From Sandaracinus sp. (GTDB lineage Bacteria; Myxococcota_A; Polyangia; Polyangiales; Houyiibacteriaceae), in contig JACKEH010000001.1 of assembly GCA_020633125.1 (NCBI GenBank), positions 62,001 through 126,000 of the forward strand: 64,000 nt of DNA, given 5' to 3'. Made by a program: the position numbers and the translations under genes. This document shows positions 9,158 to 17,345 of the stretch, one piece after another (position 1 is the first letter of the stretch; every line of letters begins with the position of its first letter). The notes under the pieces are model-generated. The model did no database searches and was not told the origin of the DNA. It saw only the letters and a program-made list of their open reading frames with translations.

Positions 9158-10008
9158 AGGTCGCGGTCGTGGGCCTCGGCGCGATGGGCTCGCGCGTCGC
9201 CTCCCGTCTTCGTACGCGAGGGTTCGACGTCGTCGGCTACGCCCGATCCGGCGCCATCCCGGAAGGGCTCGAACACGCCCCGACCCCCGCCGCCGCCGTT
9301 CACCACGCGGACGCCGCGCTCGTCTTCGTCACCGACGACGCTGCATCGCGTGCGGTCTGGCTCGGCGAGCACGGCATCCTCGCGGGCCTCCGCGCCGACG
9401 CGTTGGCCATCGAGCAGAGCACGCTGAGCCCCGCCTGGATCGACGAGCTCGCGACACACGCCGGGGCGCGTTTCCTCGACGCCCCCGTCGTCGGCTCGCG
9501 CCCACAAGCCGACGCAGGCGCGCTCGTGCACCTGGTTGGAGGCTCGACGGCAGCCTTCGACCGCGCGCAGCCGCTCTTCGACGCCACGGGCCAGGCCGCC
9601 CACCACGTCGGCCCTTCACCCGCGGGCACACACGCGAAGCTGGTCGTCAACGCGCTCTTCGCGACCCAAGTCGCGCTCGTCGGAGAGCTGCTCGCGTTCC
9701 TGAACGCCGCGGGCCCACGATCCGCCGCCTTCGCCGAGACGCTCGGCGCGCTGCCAGTCACCAGCCCTGCCGCACGCGTCGCCCTGCACGCGATGCGCGA
9801 ACACCGGCACGCGCCGCTCTTCCCGGCGACGCTCGCCCACAAGGACCTCGGCTACGCGCTCGCCGCCGCGGCTGACCTCGGTGTCACGTTGCCGCTCGTC
9901 ACGACCGCCCGCGGGCGCTTCGCCGAGGCGCTCGCTCGTGGGCACGGTGAGTCGAACCTGACCGCGGTCGGGCTCCTCGACACCACCGCCGAGGGCTCCC
10001 CTCTCTGA
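9154..10008 (+). CDS. NAD(P)-dependent beta-hydroxyacid dehydrogenase family protein
   Basis: A protein of 284 residues in the 3-hydroxyisobutyrate dehydrogenase/GarR-type family. The Rossmann start is VAVVGLGAMGSRVASRLRTR (GxGxMG). The substrate-binding motif is DAPVVGSRPQADAG, where most family members have DAPVSGG-x-x-G-A, and the predicted catalytic lysine lies in GTHAKLVVNALF. The GTG start overlaps the YceI stop by four bases (GTGA). These enzymes oxidise beta-hydroxyacids or reduce the semialdehydes; the substrate here cannot be read from sequence. It is probably under control of the divergent LysR gene. Confidence 0.9.
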   Translation: MKVAVVGLGAMGSRVASRLRTRGFDVVGYARSGAIPEGLEHAPTPAAAVHHADAALVFVTDDAASRAVWLGEHGILAGLRADALAIEQSTLSPAWIDELATHAGARFLDAPVVGSRPQADAGALVHLVGGSTAAFDRAQPLFDATGQAAHHVGPSPAGTHAKLVVNALFATQVALVGELLAFLNAAGPRSAAFAETLGALPVTSPAARVALHAMREHRHAPLFPATLAHKDLGYALAAAADLGVTLPLVTTARGRFAEALARGHGESNLTAVGLLDTTAEGSPL

Positions 10009-10103
10009 AGTTTCGCGACGATCCTCGGAGACATGGATGGAGGCCTCGGCACGAATCACGTGCGTTGGGGTTTGCTCGCCCCCTCGGAGGCCCTGTCGAG
10101 TCT

Positions 10104-10142
10104 CTCGGAACCGCGGCCTTCGAAAGAAGCCATGGTTCCGAG
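10104..10142. terminator. Hairpin between convergent genes
   Basis: A stem ctcggaacc/ggttccgag of nine perfect pairs, extended by an imperfect inner stem, lies between the oxidoreductase and hydrolase 3' ends. There is no clear T-tract. It may act as a bidirectional terminator. Confidence 0.45.
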
Positions 10143-10160
10143 GGGACTCGCCCGCGACGA

Positions 10161-11278
10161 CTACTTCCGCACGATCTCCGCGCTCGGCTCGACGAGCACG
10201 TCCTCTTCCAGGAATCGCAACGCGTCGCGGTCGCCGTCGAGGTGTGCCCGCACGAACGCCAACGCGTACACGTTGATCGCCCGCTCGCGCGCCCGATGGA
10301 GCGCCCGCGCTTCCGCGACCGTTCCGTCGTCCGGACAACGAAGCGCGGTCGCGTTCGGGAGGCTCTCGCACACGTCGGTGTACGAGTTGTGGCCCGCCCC
10401 GAGCAGGTCGATGCGCATGTCGTCGGCCCCGTCGAGTGCGACGAAATAGTCGTCCTCGGCCGCCGATCCCGCCGGATGCCCATCACCCTCCGCCACCATC
10501 TGCAACACCGGTACGTTCACCGCCGCGACGCCCGCCGCGCCGTACATGCGAAAGTCTCCCGAGGCCATCGCGACGAGCGCGACGAAACGCTCGTCGCGAA
10601 ACCCTCCCCCAAAGAGGCCGAGCGCGGTGTCGTCGAGCTCGTCGCAGACGTCCGCTGGGAAGGTGTCTGCGGCACACTCGCTCTCGATCGCGGCCACGTC
10701 GTAGGTCGCACCGACCAAACCGTACGCGGTGTATCCGCCGAAGCTGTGGCCCGTCATCACCGCGCGATCACCGACGTGGCCGCGCAGGGGTGTGTCGGCG
10801 GTGAGCAAATGGTCGTAGCTGCGCGAGACGTCGGATGCGCGCAGGTAATAGATGTCCGTCATGCGGTCCGAACCATCCGCGCGGTGGTGTTGCCGGTGTG
10901 GGTCGGCGCGAAGACGACGTAGCCGTGCGACGCGAGGTGCTCGCAGAAGAAGGTCGACACGTCGGGCGCGCCCTGATGACCGTGCGAGAACGCGACGACC
11001 GGAAACACGCCTGCCGCCGGGGGCGCGTCCAACCGAGCCACCGCGGTCCGGTACGGATAGCGCGGCCGCTCGAGGTCTTCCGCCGGCTCGGACGGGTACC
11101 ACACGAGCAGCTCGAGCGATCGGTCGCCACGTCCGTCGGGCCGGTCGTACGTGACGCTCATCTGCGTGAAACCGACGGGGTGCTCGCCGAGCGCTTCGAG
11201 CTCGGGCAACAAATCGGGGTCGTCGTCGCCTCCGCAAGCGACGAGAAGAACGAGAGCCAAGCGCGCAATCCGAGACAT
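10161..11278 (-). pseudogene. Alpha/beta-hydrolase lipoprotein, one frameshift
   Basis: Two overlapping frames together encode one dienelactone-hydrolase/PAF-acetylhydrolase-like lipoprotein of about 372 residues. The first frame (11278 to 10859) carries the signal MSRIARLALVLLVAC and the hydrolase core VVAFSHGHQGAPDV, then stops after THTGNTTARM. The second frame resumes with DGSDRMTDIYYLRASD and contains the nucleophile motif GHSFGG and the probable catalytic His in GAGHNSY. One extra base at the cc of 10877-10878 (ccc instead of cc) would join the frames exactly. Whether this is a real frameshift or a consensus error cannot be decided here. The GACGTC repeat array lies upstream of its start. 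Confidence 0.75.
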
Positions 11279-11360
11279 GGGCGCGAAGGATACCGCGCTT
11301 CGTGGCCGGCATCGCGGGCCGTGTGCGACGAACCACGGGCTCGGCCACGACGATCACGCC

Positions 11361-11470
11361 CACGACGTCACCACGCGACGTCACACGCCACCGCACGACG
11401 TCACCGCACGACGTCACCGCACGACGTCACCGCACGACGTCACCGCACACGTCACCGCACGACGTCACCA
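11361..11470. repeat. Array of GACGTC palindromes at 13-bp spacing
   Basis: Seven gacgtc hexamers start at 11364, 11377, 11397, 11410, 11423, 11436 and 11461, with one degenerate copy (acacgtc) between the last two. The repeat unit is accgcacgacgtc. The array lies in the 200-bp space upstream of the alpha/beta-hydrolase gene, about 80-190 bp from its start. Confidence 0.9.
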
Positions 11471-11478
11471 CCGAACCG

Positions 11479-12078
11479 TCAACGACGACGCAGTTGCTCG
11501 CGAATCGCGCGCTCGTGGTCCAGCTGCGCGTCGTAGAAACGATCGTGCTGTGCACTGAAGCTGCCGCGCACCCGCGAGTCGCGTGAAGGCGTCATCGCGT
11601 CGCGCACCTCGAGCTCGACGGTGCCTCGCAGCTCGTTCTCGGTCACCGCCGAGAGCACGACCTCGCCCCCGAGCACACGCAAGGTCGGCTGGTGATCGAG
11701 CGCGACCGTCACGACCTGCGTGCGGTTGCCACGCGCGGCTTCGATCACGACGGGGTAGGTCCCGACGGTCGGCTCGCCGAAGAGCACCAGCCGAACCTTC
11801 GGCGCGGTCTCGCTCTCGTCCTTCGCGATCACGACCAACCCACGCTCGTCGTCGCTGCCGAACGACGCCCGCCAATCCTCGCGACCGTACTCGGGCGGCA
11901 AGACCATCGCGGCTTGGCCTTCGCCCCCCGGCGCGAGGGTGTCGAGCCCGGGAGGCTCGGGCGCCGCGACCACGGGCGGCTCCGGGGCCGGCTCGAGCAC
12001 CGGTGGCGCGACGGGCGTGGGCTCCTCGCACGCGATCGACGAAGACAACACGGTGACCAGAGCCCAGAGACGACGCAT
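11479..12078 (-). CDS. Lipoprotein of unknown function
   Basis: A protein of 199 residues. The signal MRRLWALVTVLSSSIAC gives lipid Cys17 and a Pro/Glu/Val-rich linker runs to about residue 45. The remaining compact domain has a beta-rich pattern (VRLVLFGEPTVGTYPVVIEA, GEVVLSAVTENELRGTVELE) that resembles a small all-beta sandwich with a GELDVTE-like strand. It ends with a charged helix (DHERAIREQLRRR). The ATG at 12078 was chosen because it starts the signal peptide; upstream sequence in the same frame is only the 51-bp tandem repeat. No family was recognised. Confidence 0.68.
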   Translation of the reverse strand: MRRLWALVTVLSSSIACEEPTPVAPPVLEPAPEPPVVAAPEPPGLDTLAPGGEGQAAMVLPPEYGREDWRASFGSDDERGLVVIAKDESETAPKVRLVLFGEPTVGTYPVVIEAARGNRTQVVTVALDHQPTLRVLGGEVVLSAVTENELRGTVELEVRDAMTPSRDSRVRGSFSAQHDRFYDAQLDHERAIREQLRRR

Positions 12079-12149
12079 CGCCCGAGCGTTCCGGATCGGT
12101 CCCCGACGATGCAAGTCCGATCGACCTCGACATGCCTCCACGCCCGGCT

Positions 12150-12352
12150 CGCGCGCTCGACACGGACGCGGCAACGCGGAGCGCGTGCTCTCCGCGTCAG
12201 CACGCGCTCGACGCGGGCGCGGGAACGCGGAGCGCGTGCTCTCCGCTTCAGCACGCGCTCGACGCGGGCGCGGCAACGCGGAGCGCGTGCTCTCCGCTGC
12301 AGCACGCGCTCAACGCGGACGCGGCAACGCGGAGCGTGTGCTCTCCGCTTCG
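12150..12352. repeat. 51-bp tandem repeat, about four copies, entering the kinase gene
   Basis: The marker sequence gcaacgcggagcgcgtgctc recurs at 12171, 12222 (as ggaacgcgg), 12273 and 12324, an exact 51-bp period with a few substitutions. On the minus strand one unit reads as 17 residues around AESTRSALPRPR. The outermost copy forms the C-terminal end of the Ser/Thr kinase, whose stop codon lies inside the array at 12310. The other copies lie between the kinase and the following lipoprotein gene. Confidence 0.9.
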
Positions 12353-14100
12353 CGTGGATCCACCGCGCGCCACGGATGCGACGACTCGAGCGCGCGCGCC
12401 CGTTGGCGGAGCGCCTCGGGCAACGAACCGCGCGCGGCGTGGCGAAACGCTTCGGCCATCGCTCGCGCATCCGCGAACCGATCCGCCGGCTCCTTCGCGA
12501 GGCCGACCCGCAGGACCGCGACGACGTCCGCCGGCAACTCGCGAAGCTCGCCCGGATGCCGCGGCATCGTCTCGACGACGTCCCGCAGAACCCGTGGCAC
12601 GTCGCTGCCGCCGAACACGGGCTCGCCCGTGAGCGCGCGGTAGACCACGGCGGCGAGCGCGTAGAGGTCCGTGCGACCGTCCACCCCCGCGCCCCGCACC
12701 TGCTCGGGCGCCATGTACGTCGGCGTGCCGACCAGCGAGCCGCCGGTCGCTTCGTCCGCCAGACGCCCGACCTTCGCGATGCCGAAGTCGAGGATGGTCC
12801 AACGGTCGTCGTTGCCAGCCCGTGTGAGAAAGAGGTTCTGCGGCTTCAGATCGCGGTGGACGACGCCCGCCGCGTGCGCGGTCGCCAGCCCCTCGCAGAC
12901 CTGCACCACGAGCTCGACCACGTCGCGCAGCGGAAGCGGCCCACGCTGCCGAAGCACGCTCGCGAGATCGTCGCCCTGCAAACGCTCCATCGCGAGGTAA
13001 GGCAAGGGCGCGTCGTCGCCTCCCACGTCGAGCACCCGCACCACGTGGGGCGACGCGAGCGCCGCCGCCGTACGCACCTCGTCCGCGAAACGCCGCACGA
13101 TCGACGGGTCTCCGAGCACGTCGCGACGCAGCACCTTCACCGCGGCGACCGAGCCGTCCTCGTGCCGCGCGTCGTAGACCTCGCCCATGCCGCCACGCCC
13201 GAGCACGTTGCCGAGCCGCCACGGGCCGAGCTCCTGATCGGTGAAGCGCCTGCCTTCGCCGACACCTGCCGCGCGCGCGAGCTCTTCTTGGGCCTCGCGG
13301 AGCAACGCCTCGCGCCGTGCCGAACGACGCACCTCGCGCTCGAGCTGCCCGACCACGGCCGCGTGTTTGCGCCGCGCGAGGCGCCCGATGCCCCACGCCG
13401 TGAAGAGGCCGAACTCGGTGCCGAGAATCGTCGCGATGCGCGCCGCCGGCGAAGGTGCCGTGGCCAAGAGGCTCACGTCGGGAATCCAACCGAGGTGCAT
13501 CGGAACCGCGACCGCCGGATAGCCGACCGCCAAGGTCACGAGCGAGGCGCGCGCGGCGAGCGGCGGCACGCTGATCGCGAAGAGCGTGAGCCCGACCGCG
13601 ACGAGCGCGACGTAGGTGGAGAAAGGCCCGAGGCCGTAGCCGAGCGTGATCGCGGCCGCGGGAATCACGACCGCGAGACTCACGGTGCCGCGGCCGTCGC
13701 CCATGCGGTCGGGGTGCGCGAGGAACGCCAACACCGCGAAGCACGCGCAGAGCATGGAGCTGCCGACGTACGCGAAGCGATGCGCGAGCGGATCCCCCGG
13801 AAGCAACGCGACCATCGCGACCCCCGAAAGGCTCCAGAAGAACATCGAGACGGCGAAGAGGCGGATGCGGCTCGCCTCGGCGAGCAAGAGCGCGTCGCGC
13901 GCCGACGAAGGCTCGGGAACGTCCGAGCGCCGACGCGCGTGCGAGCGAACCGGAGACTCACCGACCCCCGAGTCGGAGGTGGTGACGTCCGACGCGGTGA
14001 CGTCCGACGCGGAGACGTTCGCGGCCGTCGCGCCCGAGGATGGACGCGCGCGCTCGACGGACTCCGACCTCGCGTCGGTAGGTACCCCCTGAACCCCCAC
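12310..14100 (-). CDS. Membrane-anchored Hanks-type Ser/Thr protein kinase
   Basis: A protein of about 596 residues. A low-complexity N-terminus with repeated ASDVT is followed by about six hydrophobic segments (residues 60-245, for example IRLFAVSMFFWSLSGVAMVA). A short coiled segment leads to a C-terminal kinase domain from about residue 292. Kinase signatures are the glycine loop GRGGMGEV, the lysine in AAVKVL, the catalytic loop HRDLKPQN starting at H415, DFGIAKVG, and TPTYMAPEQVRG. All residues needed for activity are present. Most bacterial PknB-type kinases have the kinase N-terminal and a single helix, so this order is less usual. The start is uncertain (GTG at 14100; no good ribosome site). 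The C-terminal dozen residues come from a 51-bp repeat. The substrate is unknown. Confidence 0.87.
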   Translation of the reverse strand: MGVQGVPTDARSESVERARPSSGATAANVSASDVTASDVTTSDSGVGESPVRSHARRRSDVPEPSSARDALLLAEASRIRLFAVSMFFWSLSGVAMVALLPGDPLAHRFAYVGSSMLCACFAVLAFLAHPDRMGDGRGTVSLAVVIPAAAITLGYGLGPFSTYVALVAVGLTLFAISVPPLAARASLVTLAVGYPAVAVPMHLGWIPDVSLLATAPSPAARIATILGTEFGLFTAWGIGRLARRKHAAVVGQLEREVRRSARREALLREAQEELARAAGVGEGRRFTDQELGPWRLGNVLGRGGMGEVYDARHEDGSVAAVKVLRRDVLGDPSIVRRFADEVRTAAALASPHVVRVLDVGGDDAPLPYLAMERLQGDDLASVLRQRGPLPLRDVVELVVQVCEGLATAHAAGVVHRDLKPQNLFLTRAGNDDRWTILDFGIAKVGRLADEATGGSLVGTPTYMAPEQVRGAGVDGRTDLYALAAVVYRALTGEPVFGGSDVPRVLRDVVETMPRHPGELRELPADVVAVLRVGLAKEPADRFADARAMAEAFRHAARGSLPEALRQRARALESSHPWRAVDPREAESTRSALPRPR

Positions 14101-14158
14101 GCGCGGAGCGTAGCAGGTGCCGCCCACCCGGGCAGCGAGGCGCCCGCAACGAGGTCGC

Positions 14159-14986
14159 CTACTCTCCCACCTCGATGCCGAGCGTGATCCCGAACCCACC
14201 GTGAAGAAGATGCGGCTCGCCGATCGGGTACTGGTATTGCGCGCGAACGAAGAGACCCGGTTCGGGGATACGCGCGGTAACCCCCACGAAAGGCACGACC
14301 ACCGGTCGCATCGAGAGCGTGGAGCCGCTGCGCTCCTGGTCGTCGAAGCCGACGTTCTCGAACGCGCTCTGCACCGAGACGCCACCGAAGCCTTCGAACC
14401 ACGGGTTGACGATCCACGTCACACCGACGGAGGTCGCGAACATCAGGCGAAGCTCACGTCCCTGCACGGCGAGGTGGTAGTGGTCGAGGACGTCGACCGA
14501 TTCGCGGTCGACGTCCGGCGCGTCGTCGTTTCGCTCCCACGCGGCCCAAGGAACGCTGACGAGGGTCGCCATGGCTCCGAAGCCGACGTGCCAATGCTCG
14601 CCCGCAAACCCGGCCGACATCTGCGGACCACCGCCGACCACCGACTCACCGGGCATGGGCGGCGTGCCCGCCGCGGTCTCGTGCGCGAGGGACGCGTGCG
14701 AATAGAGCAGCTGCCCTCCGAGCCGAAAGTGCTCGCCCAAACGAAAACGCGCCTGCCCGGTGAACGTGGTCTCCGCCGCCTGCATGGCGGGGTCGCCGTA
14801 CGAAGGCACGAAGTCGCTGGTGACCGGGTTCACGGTCGCCGTCATCGAGAGCTCCGCCGTACGCCGTTGTGGCTGGGTCATCCCGTCGGCGGGTGGCGTC
14901 GGCACGAGCGCCGTGCGCCGGTATTGGGTGGCCGGGGCACACGCGGCGACGAGGAGCGGAAGCAGGAGAAGGAGTCGAGAGCGCAT
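14159..14986 (-). CDS. Outer-membrane barrel-like lipoprotein
   Basis: A protein of 275 residues. The signal MRSRLLLLLPLLVAAC gives lipid Cys16. The rest is a series of amphipathic beta strands with aromatic girdles (FTGQARFRLGEHFRLGGQLL, HWHVGFGAMATLVSVPW, PGLFVRAQYQYP) and a C-terminal HGGFGITLGIEV, as in small outer-membrane beta-barrels. ATG at 14986 starts the signal peptide. It lies upstream of the kinase gene on the same strand with a 58-bp gap, so they may be co-transcribed. The function is unknown. Confidence 0.72.
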   Translation of the reverse strand: MRSRLLLLLPLLVAACAPATQYRRTALVPTPPADGMTQPQRRTAELSMTATVNPVTSDFVPSYGDPAMQAAETTFTGQARFRLGEHFRLGGQLLYSHASLAHETAAGTPPMPGESVVGGGPQMSAGFAGEHWHVGFGAMATLVSVPWAAWERNDDAPDVDRESVDVLDHYHLAVQGRELRLMFATSVGVTWIVNPWFEGFGGVSVQSAFENVGFDDQERSGSTLSMRPVVVPFVGVTARIPEPGLFVRAQYQYPIGEPHLLHGGFGITLGIEVGE

Positions 14987-15237
14987 GAGCGGTGCACTGA
15001 GCAGACGGCGTGCCACCGACGAATGGCTCGCGTACGACGGGGTTTTCGGGATGCACGCGGATCACGCGCGAGCGACGAGGCCCGGCTCGCGTGGCGGAGA
15101 AGCCACAGACGCCTGCGCTCGAAGTGGCACAGGTGGCCCCGGCGCGGACGAGCCTTCCCGCGAACCACCAGCGACCTCGCCAGGTCGAACGACGAATCGA
15201 CCTTTCTCCTCGTCGCCGCAGGCGGCATGAACGCGCC

Positions 15238-15876
15238 ATGCCCCAACGCCTCTTCGTCTCGGTTGCCCTCCGAAACCTGCCCGGTCTCGCGTGCGGCGTC
15301 CTTCTCGCGGCTTGCAGCCCAGCGCCCTGCCCCGAGCCCACGACCACCCCCACGACGACCGGCGGCGAGCGTCCCGATCTCTTCGCCGAGCTCGCGAGCG
15401 CGCCGACCCTGACCGTGGAGGTCGACGCCACGAACGGCGTGCTCGACGAACGCCACGTCTTCGCGGGCTTCGGCTGCTCGGGCGGAAACCACTCGCCGGC
15501 GATTCGCTGGTCCGGCCTACCCGAAGGCACGCAGAGCGTGCTCGTCGAGATTCACGACCCCGACGCGCCGACCGGCGTCGGCTTCTTCCACTGGCTCGTC
15601 GCCGACCTGGCCCCGAGCACGACCGAGCTTCCCTACGACGCGGCCGCGAGCGGCATGCCCGAAGGCAGCGTCCAGACGCGCACCGACTTCGGCACCACGA
15701 CCTACGGCGGCCCCTGCCCGCCGCCCGGCACGCCGCATCGCTACGTCGTCACGGTCTACGCGCTCGACGTGCCGTCGCTCGGCGTGGACGCGAGCACGTC
15801 GCCGGCGGTGGTTCGATTCTCGGTTCGAGGGCACACGCTCGCGTACGGTCGCGCGACGGCGACGTACGGTCGCTGA
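15238..15876 (+). CDS. YbhB/YbcL (Raf kinase inhibitor-like) lipoprotein
   Basis: A protein of 212 residues. A lipoprotein signal (lipobox LLAAC, Cys26) and Thr/Pro-rich linker precede a complete PEBP domain. Characteristic elements are the strand start CSGGNHSPAIRWSGLPEGTQ, the DPDAPTGVGFFHWLV motif with its conserved Asp and His, and GGPCPPPGTPHRYVVTVYAL. Bacterial members bind small anions or phospholipids and their roles are poorly defined. The gene is divergent from the barrel lipoprotein and kinase genes; a kinase link is suggestive only because of the family name. Confidence 0.92.
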   Translation: MPQRLFVSVALRNLPGLACGVLLAACSPAPCPEPTTTPTTTGGERPDLFAELASAPTLTVEVDATNGVLDERHVFAGFGCSGGNHSPAIRWSGLPEGTQSVLVEIHDPDAPTGVGFFHWLVADLAPSTTELPYDAAASGMPEGSVQTRTDFGTTTYGGPCPPPGTPHRYVVTVYALDVPSLGVDASTSPAVVRFSVRGHTLAYGRATATYGR

Positions 15877-15976
15877 ACCCCGTCGTTCGAGACGTGCGGG
15901 CCCTGACGACACACGCGAACGGTCGCGCGCCCTCGATTCGACACGGTGGGGAGCCATCCCGATCGCGACGGAAAAG

Positions 15977-16008
15977 AACGAGGCGCCCCCTCTCGGACGC
16001 GCCTCGTT
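15977..16008 (-). terminator. Rho-independent terminator between convergent genes
   Basis: A perfect 10-bp stem aacgaggcgc/gcgcctcgtt with a 12-nt loop. On the minus strand it is followed by a short T-run (the plus strand has gaaaag before the stem), so it serves the membrane-protein gene at 16028-16456 and probably also the PEBP gene. Confidence 0.7.
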
Positions 16009-16027
16009 CCCCCTCGCGGGCCCCGCG

Positions 16028-16456
16028 TCAGAACGGCAGTCGTTGCCGAATCTGCTCGCCGACCGGCGTGCCCGCCGTCGCGAACGCCGTCACGGGCGCC
16101 GCGATGTAGCAGAAGAGAATGTCGAACATCGTGGTGTGATAGGCGATCCACGAGCCGCCGTCGCCGGGCTGAATCAAGAGCTTGCCGACCAACATGAAGA
16201 CGAGCGTCGCGACGGCGGCGACGACGCCTCCGACGAGCGACATGCCGCCTCCGAGTCGAACCGCGCCCATGCCCGAGACGGCTCCGACCGCGAGCGCGAT
16301 GTATTTGTATTCGGCGACGAAGCGACCGACCACGCCGTACACCAAGCCGAGCGCGAGCGCGCCCGCGACAGCACCGACGATCGCCATCGTGAGGTTGTAC
16401 TGCTCGTTTTGACCGGCCGCCGTGGCCTGCCCCATTTGTCCTGCGTTGAAGTCCAT
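16028..16456 (-). CDS. Small four-helix membrane protein of unknown function
   Basis: A protein of 142 residues with a short polar N-terminus rich in Gly/Gln/Ala. Four hydrophobic segments follow (IVGAVAGALALGLVYGVV, YIALAVGAVSGMGAV, LVGGVVAAVATLVFMLV and ILFCYIAAPVTAFATA). Gly-rich helices suggest close packing. A GGAGGG site precedes the ATG at 16456. The upstream region is filled with the 50-bp repeat array. No family was recognised. Confidence 0.75.
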   Translation of the reverse strand: MDFNAGQMGQATAAGQNEQYNLTMAIVGAVAGALALGLVYGVVGRFVAEYKYIALAVGAVSGMGAVRLGGGMSLVGGVVAAVATLVFMLVGKLLIQPGDGGSWIAYHTTMFDILFCYIAAPVTAFATAGTPVGEQIRQRLPF

Positions 16457-16525
16457 ATGCCCTCCGACGGGAACGATACGCCCTTCCCGAGAAGGAACGA
16501 TTCGCATTCGTCGGCTTGGGCACTC

Positions 16526-16800
16526 CGCCCCTTTCGCGAGTCGTGTCGTGCGCGAAAGCTTCGAGCCGCCGCACTCCCCTCGCGAGTCGCCTCGGGCGCG
16601 CGAGCTTCGAGCCGCCCCCTCCCCCCTCGCGAGTCGTGTCGTGCGCGCACTTCGAGCAGCACGCACCCCTCTCCACTCGCGAGTCGTGTCGTGCGCGCAC
16701 TTCGAGCAGCACGCACCCCTCTCCACTCGCGAGTCGTGTCGTGCGCGCACTTCGAGCAGCACGCACCCCTCTCCCTCGCGAATCGTGTCGTGCGCGCGAG
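16526..16800. repeat. 50-bp tandem repeat array
   Basis: Nearly identical units beginning ctcgcgagtcgtgtcgtgcg start at 16626, 16676, 16726 and 16775 (periods 50, 50 and 49). Two more diverged copies lie upstream from about 16526. The array lies 70-340 bp upstream of the small membrane protein start, where its promoter should be. Confidence 0.9.
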
Positions 16801-17120
16801 CTCACGACGCGACCTCGCACCCTTCGAGCAGCGCGCGTCGATCACACGCCCGAAGTGTCCACACGCCCACAGCCCGCGTGAGTCGAGCGCCTCGATTCCC
16901 GCATGGTTCGAATGCCCGATCCGACCCCGATCGGCGCACCGTGTCGTGCGCGAAGCAAACGACGCGGAGCAGCGATCCACTCGTGTCGCTCGGTCGCCCG
17001 AGCGAGCACGGGTCGTGTCACGCGCGCAGCTCGTGACGCGAACCGCCCCCCTCCCCCACGCCGTCGTGCCCGAATCTCGCAGCACCGGCACGTCCCCCGA
17101 TCGCCTCGCTCGAGCCAGGG

Positions 17121-17192
17121 CGCGTGGGACGCGACGGGCCGGTTCGTTGGTGACTTTCGAGTCGCCCGAACCGGTCCGGCGTGTCCCACGCG
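17121..17192. repeat. Long inverted repeat with 26-bp arms and 20-nt loop
   Basis: The left arm 17121-17146 begins cgcgtgggac and the right arm 17167-17192 ends gtcccacgcg. The outer ten and several inner pairs are perfect and only about four of 26 positions mismatch. It is isolated in non-coding DNA and not next to a gene end, so it is not an obvious terminator. Confidence 0.8.
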
Positions 17193-17225
17193 ACCGACAC
17201 GTCCGTCGCTCACGCCCTCGAACGA

Positions 17226-17345
17226 CCCGACATCACGCCAGAGCCCGAGCGCAACGCGCTCGAGCTCGAGCTCGATCCCCGACATCGCGCCAGAGCCCGA
17301 GCGCAACGCGCTCGAGCTCGAGCTCGATCCCCGACATCACGCAGA
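17226..17345. repeat. 52-bp tandem repeat, 2.3 copies
   Basis: Units starting cccgacatcacgccagagcc begin at 17226, 17278 and 17330. Each contains the self-complementary run gagctcgagctc. The partial third copy overlaps the last codons of the EamA transporter gene. Confidence 0.85.

Larger units (their letters stand above)
16457..17336. other. 880-bp non-coding region made largely of repeats
   Basis: No gene is supported here. It holds a 50-bp tandem array, a 26-bp-arm inverted repeat and a 52-bp tandem array (each listed separately), plus scattered degenerate copies of cgagtcgtgtcgtgcgcg as far as about 17030. It lies between the small membrane protein start and the EamA gene stop, both on the minus strand. 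Confidence 0.75.

Noticed and set aside
11692..14187. 831-codon plus-strand open frame across the kinase gene
   Set aside because: It is the low-stop shadow of a GC-rich gene; the minus strand has all kinase motifs.
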